Below are positions 1 through 9,985 of a DNA stretch of 64,000 bases, piece by piece. The stretch is from Calophaca sinica (taxonomy: Eukaryota; Streptophyta; Magnoliopsida; Fabales; Fabaceae). The stretch spans positions 51,559,011-51,623,010 of the forward strand of contig CM073737.1 in assembly GCA_037113605.1 (NCBI GenBank), read 5' to 3'. The notes under the pieces are model-generated. The model ran no database searches. It saw only the letters and a program-made list of their open reading frames with translations, and had not been told where the DNA came from. Position 1 is the first letter of the stretch. Each line of letters starts with the position of its first letter. Both the position numbers and the translations under genes were made by a program.

Positions 1-495
1 ATTAAGCAAAACTATAAAAAAAACCAGCATTGAGTACTTCACCGGAAAGAGTCAAAAGAAAAAAAAAATTAAAAACAAAAGGAGCAAACAATGCATCGAA
101 CACCTACATTTTCAAGGACATAGTCATTCAAAGGTAAAAACAAAATAGCATCATTCTTGCCTAACTAATGTGAATTACTCACATAATCTTAAATTTTCTA
201 ACTCTTTTTCTTATATGACTTTTTATATCTTTTCTCTTCTTTTCTCATCACATCTATCATTTATCATTCTTCCCATTTTTTTCCCCACTTCTTATGTCAC
301 TCTTTCCTACACCATTTTTCCATTTCCCCTACTCAAAAACTCAAGACTTATTAAAATAAAAATACATCAAAACAACTCATACTAAATTTATTATTCTAAT
401 ATAATATTAAAATTTTAAATTATTTTGTAACGCAAAAATGAATTTCATTGTACAAAAATTAAAGCAAAAAAATAATCTTCCCATGTTTAACTTAC
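1..495 (-). other. First intron of the UNC-13-like gene (partial)
   Basis: On the minus strand the exon at 496-1446 runs into a consensus splice donor (GTAAGT at 495-490) immediately after a Val-Gly-Gln codon run, and the open frame stops two codons later. The remaining AT-rich sequence to the window edge shows no coding similarity and is best read as the start of an intron. The rest of the gene would lie to the left of the window. Confidence 0.6.
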
Positions 496-1446
496 TTGAC
501 CAACAAGGGTCCTCATGAGGGTTTTCCTCAACCGGCTATCACTCAACTCCGACACCCCCATCTGCAGCCTCATCACTTCCGCCATAGTCATCGTCCTTCG
601 CGGCAGCCCTACGCGAGACCGAGGGCTACCTTCACCCACCGGAGACGACGGCATCGACGTCCAACCCCCTCTCGACACCATTCTCTGAGACAAAGAACTC
701 CTCAACATCTTCAACCCAAGCGCTCTCTTCACCCTACTCGTCAACGACACCGGAACCTGACTCGTCCCTCCGTTCCCGTTACCATTCTCGTGCCTAGAAT
801 AAAACGTAAGCGCACTCCGGCCACCGAAACCCGGCGAAGACCGGCACGCGGTGAAGAACACCTCGTACGCAGTTTCTCTTATATCATCATCGTCAACACC
901 ACCACCTTCAATTTCTCCAAACGGCCATACCAGATCGGTATGGGTAGTATCCTTGATGCGGATGCGTAACCGTTTTATATGATGATAATGTTGGTGGTGG
1001 TTATGGTTGAGAGGAGAGGATGTAGAAGGAAGGAGACTCGGATCGGAGGATTGATGACGTGGCGAAGGGGGAAAAGGGAAGGGATGGGGACACGATTCGC
1101 GGCGAGTGTGGTAGAGGTTCGGGAGAGGTGGTTCGGAATAGGAGGGTGAAGGTAGAGAAGGGAAGGGACCGGGGTAGGAGTCGCGGCGGGAATGGGAAGC
1201 GGTTGGCGGTGGTGACGTGGGCGGGAAAGAAGAGAGAGGTAAGGATTCGCGGCGGTTGTGGTTGTTGTTGTTGTTGGTGGTGGTGGTGCAGTCGGAGGAA
1301 GTGCGTGGTGGTGGTGGTGGCGGTGGTGCGGAGGAGGGGCCTGGAGAGGATTCATGGTGGGTGTGGTGGAGGAACGGGGGAGGGACGGAAATGGTTGGAG
1401 GGAAAGGGCCTGGAGATGAGTCGTGGCGGCGGGTATAGAGACCCAT
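496..1446 (-). CDS. UNC-13 homolog (DUF810 / PATROL1-related family), first coding exon, partial
   Basis: The frame reads 317 codons from an ATG at 1446 to a splice donor at 495. The first ~170 residues are low-complexity Pro/Ser/His/Asn-rich. After that come motifs I recognise from plant UNC-13-like DUF810 proteins: DLVWPFGEIEG, the stretch RETAYEVFFTACRSSPGFGG, then SRVKRALGLKML, and SDSRLRKTLMRTLVGQ at the exon end. In Arabidopsis, PATROL1 of this family promotes delivery of a plasma-membrane proton ATPase during stomatal opening; this copy looks closer to the paralogous branch whose N-terminus has the DLVWPFG motif. The catalogued family proteins are about 1,000 residues, so most of this one lies off the left edge. 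No frameshift is seen. The ATG is simply the first available one, so the true start is uncertain. Strong GC bias of the exon contrasts with the flanks. Confidence 0.85.
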
Positions 1447-1467
1447 GGGGTGGTTTTGGTTGCATGC

Positions 1468-1549
1468 AATAATAATAATAATAATAATAATCTATACAAT
1501 TATATATCTATACAATTATATCTATACAATTATCTATACAATTATATAA
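1468..1549. repeat. AAT microsatellite followed by short TATACAATTA-type repeats
   Basis: About eight AAT triplets (1468-1491) are followed by four imperfect copies of a TCTATACAATTATA-like unit. They lie directly upstream of the UNC-13-like start codon, probably in its 5' leader or promoter. Confidence 0.9.
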
Positions 1550-2243
1550 AGAGAATGGGTGTTGTTAACTACCATTTTGGTGTACTACTTTTTATCCCCA
1601 TTTTACCCTTTAAACATAAGCAAGTGCATTTGAAACTTCCACTCCAAAACATCTAATTACATAAATAAAATAGAAGCGATTCTAAAAACCACCAAAAGGT
1701 TAAGAAATGGAAAATGACACGGTTCACTATTTTGTCTATAACTTTAACCAACTGCTATAACTCACGGGTCCTCTCTCCCAATCAACATGTGTTAATAATT
1801 TAGTGTCATTATGAAAAATTAGTCTTATGAACTACTTAAAATGCATAATAAAATTCCTTAAAAACAATATTAGATATTAAAATACGATAAAATAATACAT
1901 ACTGTGGTGCAGTAGAAATGCGGAAAGACGGGCACTACCGTGCCCGTCTTGCCGCTAGTAATAATAATGGAATGGGTGTGTTACGTTAAATGTGGAAGAA
2001 GAGTTTTCATTTCTCTATTGGGAAGTGAAATGATGAGGAAGATGATGGATATGGCAATGTTGTGTTGATGTTGGTTAATTTTGTTTGTTAATGACTGCTT
2101 CGCCTTGGTTGCATTGAGAAATTTTTAATATTAGTAGTTATGATGCGTTGGCTTTGCACTATATTTGTCTTTATTTACATGCCTTTTATTTTTTGTGTAT
2201 ACTCTTTTTTTTTTATAAAGTTGCGTATACTTTTAATTTAATA
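1550..2243. other. Intergenic spacer upstream of the UNC-13-like gene
   Basis: AT-rich DNA that would hold the promoter of the minus-strand gene. Apart from the hairpin at 1920-1955 no gene, transposon end or clear promoter box was recognised. Confidence 0.5.
1920..1955. repeat. Perfect-core hairpin (16-bp arms, 4-nt loop)
   Basis: Arms 1920-1935 and 1940-1955 are reverse complements with one mismatch; the inner 11 bp (AAGACGGGCAC / GTGCCCGTCTT) are perfect and GC-rich in an AT-rich background. It could be a remnant of a palindromic transposon end. It lacks the T-tract expected of a bacterial terminator. Confidence 0.7.
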
Positions 2244-2316
2244 CTCCCTCTGGTCTTATATATAAAAGACACTTTTATGAGAAAAAAGTGTGTCTTATAT
2301 ATAGGAGCGGAAGGAG
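2244..2316. mobile_element. Stowaway-like MITE (Tc1/mariner type), 73 bp
   Basis: The segment starts CTCCCTCTGG and ends CGGAAGGAG, the plant Stowaway terminus type, and the arms pair almost through the whole element (GTCTTATATATAAAAGACAC against GTGTGTCTTATATATAGGAG). It is flanked by TA on both sides (2242-2243 and 2317-2318), the expected Tc1/mariner target duplication. No coding capacity. Confidence 0.75.
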
Positions 2317-2599
2317 TACTATATAAGTTTCTCGTATATATATGTCTTTCGGGTCACTCCGTTCCCACGCAATTTTCAAATACATTTATTTATAAAATTA
2401 AAGCTTTACATTGTGACAAATATAATTAGTTATTTTAATTCTCTAAAAATGCAGAGTATTAAAGCAGAGATAATAATTAAACAAAATCCAACTTGCTAGA
2501 CTACTAAAATTATTGCTCTCTATAGGAAAAGAAAATATGAAGTACTACTTTTAAGATTTCTGTCAGCGTGAACATACAGTTTGTTTATCATTGAAAAAA

Positions 2600-4425
2600 T
2601 AAAGCATAATAATCATTTATAAAAAATAAAGACATTTATGAAAAAAATAGTTTTACTATTAGTAGTAGAATAGATTAGACAGATAAATAGATAAAATAGA
2701 TAGATAGAGATACATGCATAAAATTGATGTGTTCAAAGACAAAAAAAATTACCGACAATATGTAATGTTTTTTTTGCCACGACTTAACAATAAAATAATT
2801 ATTTATAAATAATTAAGACATTTATAAAATTGATTTATCTTCAAAGACGATGAAATTATACCGACAACAAATAATGTTTTCCTGTCGAAAGTAAGATAAT
2901 ATTTATAAACAATAAAATCATTTAAGAAAAATGATATTTATTCAAGTATTGTTTCCCGTCGGAACTAAAAATCAAAATAGTCATTTATAAAAATTAAATA
3001 CAAGTAGTGTCTCCAGTCATGACTCAAAAGTAAAATAATCATTTATAAATAATTTAAACATTTATAAAATTGATCTGTGTCAGAGACGATAAAATTATAC
3101 CGACGTTTCCCCCGTCGAGACTCAAAAGTAAAATAATCATTTATAAATAATAAAAATATTTATAAAAATTAATATGTGCTCAAAGATAACGAAATTATAA
3201 CGACAACGTGTAATTTTTCCCCGTTGGTACTCAAAGGCAAAATAATCATTTATAAAAAATAAAGACAATCATAAAAACAAAATATAAAAATTAATTATAC
3301 TAACAACGTACAATGTTTTCCCGTCTAGAATCAAAAGCAAAATAATCATTTATAAATAATTATGACATTTCTAAAATTGATATGTTATCACAAATGATGA
3401 AATTAAACTGACAACATATAATATTTTCCTATCGAGACTTTAATGCAAAATAATCATTGATGAATAAAAAAATTATAAAATTGATTTGTGCTCAAGGACA
3501 ATAAAACTATACCAACAACATGTAATATTTCCCGTCGAGTCTCAAAAGCAAAATAATCCTTTATAAAAAATAAAGACATTTATAAAGACAAAATTTATAA
3601 AATTGATATGCCGACAACATATAATATTTTTCCGTCGGGATTTAAAAGCAAAAATATCATTTCTAAATAATTAAGAAATTTTTTAAATTTATATGTGCTC
3701 AAACACGATGAAATTATACCGACAACATGTAATGTTTCCCTGTCAGAACTCAAAAGTAAAATAATCATTTATAAATTATAAATAATAAAAACATTTATAA
3801 AGACAAAATATAAAAAGTAATTATACCAAAAACATGTAATATTTACTTGTCATGACTCAAAAGCTAAATAATTAAAGCATATATAAAATTGATATATTCT
3901 CAAAGACGATGAAATTATACTGACAACGTGTAATATTTTTCCGTCAGGACTCAAAAGCAAATTAATCATTTATAAATAATAAAAAAATTATATAAATTGA
4001 TATGTTCAAAGATGATAATATTATGCCGATGACATGTAATGTATCATGTCGAGACTCAATAGTAAGATATTCATTTATAAATGATAAAAAAAATTATAAA
4101 AAAAATTATGTATTCAAAGACAATGAAATTATATTAACATGTAATATTTTCCCGATGGAACTCAAAAGCGATATAAACATTTATAAAAAAAATAATTACA
4201 TTTATAAACAATTTATAAAATTGATATATGCTCAAATACGATGAAATTATACCGACAACATGTATTGTTTTCCTGTGGAAGCGCAAAAGTAAAATAATCA
4301 TTTACAAATAATACTAATGTTTATAAAAATTGATATGTGCTCAAAGACAATGAAACTATACTGACAACATGTAATGTTACCTGTTGAGACTCATATGCAA
4401 AATAATCATTTATAACAAAAAGACT
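2600..4425. repeat. Degenerate AT-rich tandem array, about 18 units of ~105 bp
   Basis: A core resembling AAAATAATCATTTATAAA recurs near 2608, 2793, 2894, 2974, 3033, 3130, 3239, 3340, 3447, 3550, 3651, 3758, 3866, 3959, 4063, 4170, 4291 and 4398. From 3033 on the spacing is 95-121 bp. Each unit also carries GTGCTCAAAGACGATGAAAT, then ACCGACAACATGTAATGTTT, then TCCCGTCGAGACTCAAAAG. Units differ by many substitutions and small indels, so the array is old. Short open frames inside it are not genes. Confidence 0.9.
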
Positions 4426-5732
4426 TTTCTAAAGCCAAAATATAAAAAAAATTGAAAAATAAAAAAAAGAAATATAATAAAGAGAAAAACAAATAAGGAA
4501 ATAGAAAATAAATTTGAAAAATTATATAAAAATTATAAGATTTAAAGAAATTTTAAAAAATTTGAAGAAACTAAAAATTAAAAATTTAAATATAATAATA
4601 AAATTTAAAAACATTGGATGAGAAAGGAAAGTGAGTTGCTGAGGGATGGAGAGGAAAGAGAATTAAGATTTGTATAAGAGAGAGACTCATGTTATTTTTT
4701 TTAGAGGGAAGAAGAAGAAGTAGTGCCATGTATCATAAAAAATTAAAAATTAAAATTAAAAATAATTTTTTCAAAAAGCATTAAAAAGATTAAAATATAA
4801 AAAAAATAATAAGGAGCTAGAAAAGCCACATAAAAAGGAAAAATTTTTGAATTGTTAAAAAAAATATAACATTATGTTGTTGGAAAACGTGAAAGAAAGA
4901 GAGAGAAAGTTGAAAGTTTATTGAAAGTTGTGTATTGTGTAATAAAAAGTAAAGAGTAATATAAAAATATATTAGGACATGAATTGTCATTTTTAGCCTC
5001 GAAAGTGATGATATGTCAATATTTTAGGATGTCTAGTTTTATAATCTCGATAGCGTAAAGAATTCTTATATAGATAGTAAATATATAGATAGTAGAAGTA
5101 GATGAAATAGTGTTGCCAAGGCCAACAAGAATTGCTCAATTTCATTCTATTTTGCATGGGCGTAGAAGAATCTTTATATATAAAAGTTGTTGCTAACATG
5201 AAGGAACTAAAATTCTGCCTAAAACTTCTACCTAAAATGGAGCCAAAATCATCACTTCGTACCAACCCATTTTCTCTCTCTCCCTTCTTTAATTTTCTCT
5301 GTCTCATTTAATTCCCATTAATTCTCTCTTACTACACATGAAGAGAAAATAAAGAGATAAAAAACAAATAAACGAAAAATAAAAAAAATGAAGAAGTTTA
5401 TATTTGTCCAGAAAGAAAAATAAAAAAATAAGTTTTTTTTTCTGATTATTTGATTTAATAAAGAATGAGAAAAATAGATGTTTATATTTAAAAACCTAAA
5501 TTTAAGGTATTAACATAAATTACGATTTATTAGTCATTATTTTTTACGATTTGTTAGCCATTATTTTTTAATCAGTATTGTTATATTATTATTATATTAT
5601 TATTTAATATGAATTGACTTCATGACAAATAGTCACGCATCCACCCTGAATAATCAATCAGCAAAGTTGATAATATAATATATGATAATATTTAATAATG
5701 AAAAATAAAATACAATAAAAATAAAAAATTGA
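4426..5732. other. AT-rich intergenic DNA, nothing recognised
   Basis: Mostly A-rich low-complexity sequence with two purine-rich GAGAGA stretches (4620-4720, 4890-4910) and one pyrimidine-rich stretch (5260-5330). A 104-codon minus-strand frame at 4993-5307 has no recognisable domain and unremarkable composition, so it is not called. Confidence 0.5.
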
Positions 5733-5922
5733 ATTAAAAAAAGTAAAAATACAATTACAAATTGCATTAATAGTAATTTTGCAAATTTGATTCTGATGTC
5801 TGATTTGATTTAAAGACTCGATTTTTTATTAAAAAAAGTAAAAATACAATTAACGAATTTCATTAATAGTAATTTTGCAGGTTTGATTCAGTTGTCTGAT
5901 TTGATTTGAAGATTCGATTTGT
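5733..5922. repeat. 95-bp direct tandem duplication
   Basis: 5733-5827 and 5828-5922 are two direct copies, both opening ATTAAAAAAAGTAAAAATAC and sharing ATTAATAGTAATTTTGCA and TGTCTGATTTGATTT. They differ at several positions, so the duplication is not recent. Confidence 0.85.
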
Positions 5923-6245
5923 TATATCAGTTTAATTTCAAATTGATATCATATTTTAATTGATTTGGTCAACAATTAAATTAGCAATGGATAACTTTGA
6001 ATTTTATATCAGGACAAATTGCATGTTTAATAAATGATAATTATCACCTTAATAGTGAATCACCAAAAAAAAATATGTCTTAATAGTGTTTGCTTTTTTA
6101 AAAAAAACTGAAAAGTATTAACGTAGCTTCATACGAATTAATGTGATATGATATTTATTTAAAACATTCTGAATTGATGCCAAATAAATAAGGAAACATG
6201 CACTTGATAATATAATTTTTCGTAATGGTATGCAATTGAGAAGAT
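5923..6245. other. AT-rich spacer, nothing recognised
   Basis: No gene or element end seen. Its right part abuts the Helitron helicase remnant and may be decayed Helitron sequence. Confidence 0.4.
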
Positions 6246-6715
6246 ATGTTTCCAAGTCATGAGTTAAAACTGAAGGTTGGTATACTGATTATGTTGTTGA
6301 GGAATATTGATCAATCTTCAGGATTATGCAATGGTACTCGGCTGACAGTCGCCCAGATGAGAAATTATGTCCTTGAAGCAATGTCACCTCAAGAAGCAAT
6401 ATTGGCCAGAAAGTCTACATTCCGAGATTGTCATTAACTCCATTTGATCCCATGATTCCTTTCAGATTTCAGCGCAAACAATTTTCTGTCGTTGTATCAT
6501 TTGCAATGACTATAAATAAGAGTCAAGACCAATCTCTTAGAAATGTCGGTATATATCTTCCACAACCTTTTTTTTCACATAGATAGTTTTATGTTGTGAT
6601 CATTTCAAGGGTTACTTCACGAGCTGGTTTGAAGATTCTTATATGTGATGATGAAGGATATGTCTCTAACAAAACTACAAATGTATTTTACAAATAAGTC
6701 TTTCAGAATCTGAGA
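6246..6715 (+). pseudogene. Helitron RepHel helicase C-terminus (PIF1-like), decayed
   Basis: The frame from 6246 reads FPSHELKLKVGILIMLLRNI, then DQSSGLCNGTRLTVAQM, the conserved C-terminal region of PIF1-like helicases of plant Helitrons. A stop follows at ~6437. In other frames the remainder is still visible: IPFRFQRKQFSVVVSFAMTI with NKSQ (6450-6525; NKSQ is normally followed by GQS), GIYLPQP (~6550), and SRAGLKILICDDEG (~6620-6660). Rolling-circle Rep and the Walker A part are absent, so this is only the last ~150 residues, with at least one frameshift and one stop. Known role: strand unwinding during Helitron transposition. Not functional here. Confidence 0.8.
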
Positions 6716-7049
6716 TAGGTAAGACTTACTTCTTTATATTTTCATGTCTGAAATATATATTGTAAAATGAATTACATATAATTTGTAAGATAAGTAACAA
6801 TTCTTATTTTAATGTTCAGGTGCTCAATTGGATTGGTTCGATAATTGTTGTGTTTATTGGATATAACTTGATGACTGACACAAATTTGGGCAGACTTTGT
6901 GATGTGCATTGTCATGTTTTTTAGTTTTTAGTGTTATTCCATGATGTACGAGTTTTATTCGGGACTCTTTTTCATTTTTTTTGGGTATTTTGTAATAAAC
7001 ATGCAATTTTGACACAATTTTAATTTATATATATATATATATACACACA
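6716..7049. other. Spacer after the helicase remnant, probable decayed Helitron tail
   Basis: AT-rich sequence ending in an (AT)n then ACACAC run. No plus-strand Helitron 3' hairpin is seen here, so the end of the helicase-bearing element is not defined. Confidence 0.35.
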
Positions 7050-7080
7050 CTAGTGCGTGTACTCATGCGATGCACGGGGC
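7050..7080 (-). mobile_element. Helitron 3' terminus, minus orientation
   Basis: Read on the minus strand the segment is a stem-loop followed by CTAG and then a T outside. The stem is 7062-7068 against 7072-7078 with loop GAT and one mismatch and one wobble pair. This matches the hairpin-plus-CTRR 3' end of plant Helitrons, which insert between A and T (here plus-strand A at 7049, CTAG at 7050-7053). The element would extend to higher coordinates. Its 5' TC end was not found. Confidence 0.6.
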
Positions 7081-7099
7081 AAATTATGTTTTTGAGGTA

Positions 7100-7390
7100 C
7101 TCCATCCGCTTTTATATTTAAGCAACAAAATCTCTGTATTTATTGTTACAAAATATAAGCAACAGTTAACCACTTTTACTCTATTAAATGGTGTTAACCC
7201 AAAATTACTCTTTATTAATTTTAGTCTATCTTTATTCCCTTGCAACTCTTTGGTTCATTCGCCTTCAATTAATAATGGCAATTTAGAAATTATATTTTTT
7301 TAAATTTCAAGGATATTAAATGAGAATAACTACCTTTCTTAAAGAGTGTGCAGTAGTTATTTTTTGATTATATATGAAAACGGAACAAAT
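7100..7390. mobile_element. Degenerate MITE of Stowaway type, ~290 bp
   Basis: The left end is TA then CTCCATCCGCTTTTATATTT, a Stowaway-style terminus, followed by AAGCAACA and inner ATAAGCAACAG. The right end is eroded: TAGTTATTTTTTGATTATAT then GAAAACGGAAC is a weak match to the inverted repeat. An open frame at 7070-7303 lies wholly within it and is not a gene. Confidence 0.6.
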
Positions 7391-8948
7391 AACAATTTTT
7401 ATTTTTTAATAGATAAATTATATTTAAAACTTAAAAATGATGACAATAAAATTATTAAGATTTCAACATGTATTATAAGATTAAGCTTATTGTAACTATA
7501 TTAACTCCCCGTCGAAGCAAACACAGAAAGCAACTCTTCAGATCTTAAATGTAGAATCAAATTGTATCTCACCTGTTTCACACAAAAAATAAATCACAAA
7601 CCATAACATCTAAAGAAATGGCTCCTAAAAATTTTACAAATATTTTGACATATATTAGATTAAAGTAATTGCAGCAATGTTATATCCCCCATGGAAACAA
7701 ACATAGTATGCAAATGTTAAAAAAAATATTAAAATGAACCCAAAATTTTCCAAAATCCTCTAATCATTTCTTCATTCTTCTAGTAAGAAATATGGCAACC
7801 AATGTGAATCCTCGTGCCATCCTGCAATTTAAGTTAGACAAAAGATATTAGACAAATTACATACAGGATTATCATGAATAGCATGAGATAAATGAAACGA
7901 TATCAATCATAGAAGTTCTATCTCTCTGTTTACAATAATATAAATAACATATTCATGATCTGCAGCGCACATCAATAGCTGCTCCAACAATCCTATTTCA
8001 GAAAAATTATTAAAGTTTTAAATAGCTTGTATTGTACCATTATACAAAATAATGAAATAGGAGACAGGTATTCATAATTTGATTCAGCAACTATGAGTAC
8101 AAATAGAGACAGAGCAGAATGAAATGAAATGTGGCAAGTCATAAAGAAATGAAGCAAGATAGCACTTTAATTTCCATTTAAGAAAAAGAAAAGAATGGTT
8201 GTAACAAAGTAATAGAAAGAAACTATAATAATTTAAAGATAGGAAAATATGCAACGGCAGGTAAAAGACAAAGTACCGAATCAAGAGAAGACAATTTTGA
8301 TTCAAGAGAAAAATAATGCAGCATACTCATTTGTATAACCATCTTTTTATTGCATCTATTTGCATCCCTGTTGTTTTTTACAACTTTCCTAAAAAATTCA
8401 AATGGCTGAAGCAACGAATCAACTTGATCTCAGCCATTAAAAGGACTGAAAAACAAAATTTAGTTCAGAATGCATGATACATACAGGATTAATACTATTT
8501 TTTGGTCTCAGGTATCCCCTGCAAACATTTGTTGGACCAAATATCACGTACAATTACAAAATCATATAATGATATAAACCTATTATAGTTTGCAAATAAA
8601 TATTAACAACGATAATGCATAGATCACAAATCTTACCAATTCCAACTTATTCAATTCTTTTTTTACAAAAGCAATACCCTGCACTCAAAAGAAAAGAAGA
8701 AAAATGTATATTAAGTGATCAGCATGTGTAAAAAATTCCAAAAATCACATGGAGTGAAGTTCAAGCCATGTAATAACTTCAAAAAAGCCTGAAGTATTGC
8801 TTCCCCTAAAACCCTATATAATGAAAGACAGAAAATTTACCTACCATTGGAAAATATCAATTTCAATTAAGTGTAAAAATTCATTTACTAACATTTTGCT
8901 TCAAATTCAAGCTAGTTAGCCTTAAACTCTAATGAATATAAAAAACAT
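7391..8948 (-). pseudogene. Minus-strand gene fragments with exon-like pieces, unidentified
   Basis: Several short minus-strand stretches are bounded by good splice signals. 8637-8678 is 14 codons (GIAFVKKELNKLEL) between TGCAG and GTAAG. 8495-8518 follows TTTGCAG and reads GIPETKK then a stop. A further acceptor (TTGCAG) precedes ATGGCACGAGG near 7824. I do not recognise the gene or genes. The pattern (short exons, intron-like AT-rich DNA, no long ORF) suggests captured or decayed host gene DNA. Retroelement C1 interrupts it on the right, and related flanking DNA resumes at 16055 and 61186. Everything here is inference from splice-like signals. Confidence 0.35.
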
Positions 8949-9529
8949 AATTACCCACTAAACATGCTTTTAATCATGAATACTTTATTGCGGAAATCAA
9001 AAACATATAAGCATGCTTTCATATAATCAAGAACCAAACTACAATCTTGATAACCTTAGGATCTACGACATGTTGATCTATTAAGGATTATAGGAATACC
9101 TGGATCCATAGCAAAGGAGCACAGAATGGATCCTGAAAAGAGACTTCGCGAGCAACAACGAGCAATGACTACTAAATCGGCTTTATGGTTCTTCCTCAAC
9201 CGGGACTCCTTATGCCTTAGGCTCTCTTCAGATGGGGAGAGGAGAGCAAACGTGTGCGTATTGCAATTAGTCCGGTATATTGGGGACCATAGCCTACTTA
9301 TAGTGTGATAGTCTATTAGGGTTCCCATTATCCCTCTAATGGGCTATCACTGACATCCACTCATATTGAGCCCATATCAATTAATTAATTAATTATCTAA
9401 TCAGAAATCTAATTAGCCTTACACTTATTTTGATCACGTATCAATTAAGGCTCCTAATTGATAAATAGCTAATATAATTAAATATGATATTTGCCCATAT
9501 TTATGATATTGGAATAAAATATTCCAACA
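8949..9529 (-). repeat. C1 3' LTR (outer end truncated)
   Basis: 581 bp aligning with 15471-16054 with scattered substitutions. It ends ATTCCAACA at 9529 on the inner side. The outer 17 bp present in the other LTR are not recognisable. A TATA-like CTATAAG (minus strand) lies at 9303-9297. Confidence 0.9.
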
Positions 9530-9540
9530 ATCTCCCACTT
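9530..9540 (-). other. C1 polypurine tract
   Basis: AAGTGGGAGAT on the minus strand abuts the 3' LTR, the position and composition expected for the primer of plus-strand DNA synthesis in copia elements. Confidence 0.85.
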
Positions 9541-9985
9541 GGGCAATATATCACGATAATTATATCAGAATTCTTTAAATTTGGCATCCGAATGCTATTT
9601 ATCTTTAGACTTCCCCTTTACAATCTGGTCCACCTCATATATTGATAATGAGACTACCGCGGTTGTTGTCACTAACGTCTATTGTGACTATACCCCGATG
9701 ACCATCACATCAATATACTCGATGACATAGATCAATATGGATGAGTGGCATGGAAATTTCATGCAATGTGATCTCAAGTCATGCCTATTTCCAACTGGTC
9801 CAACTTAAGTCCTTAGTGAGATCAAACTGAAGTTCCTTAAGTGCAAAATTTATTTTGCACAAAATATGATACAAATAGCTTTAATAATAAACTCAATCTT
9901 TATTTCTGCAGAAAGTCAAAATAATATAAAGTCTGTATCAATACCAAAAGCATAGAATATAAAGGGAAACAAGGAAGGACTCCCA

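Noticed and set aside
496..1472. Three plus-strand open frames over the UNC-13-like exon
   Set aside because: They are antisense shadows of a GC-rich coding exon on the minus strand, with Arg/Gly/Trp-rich composition and no domains.
2600..4425. CRISPR-like regular repeats
   Set aside because: Units are contiguous and degenerate along their whole length, without unique spacers, in a plant nuclear context.
4993..5307. 104-codon minus-strand frame
   Set aside because: No domain or similarity recognised; typical of chance frames in this AT-rich spacer.
7020..7053. Plus-strand Helitron 3' end for the helicase remnant (CTAG after the AT/AC run)
   Set aside because: CTAG is a palindrome, but the stem-loop lies on the other side of it, so the minus orientation fits better.
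7070..7303. 77-codon plus-strand frame
   Set aside because: Contained in a degenerate Stowaway-type MITE.
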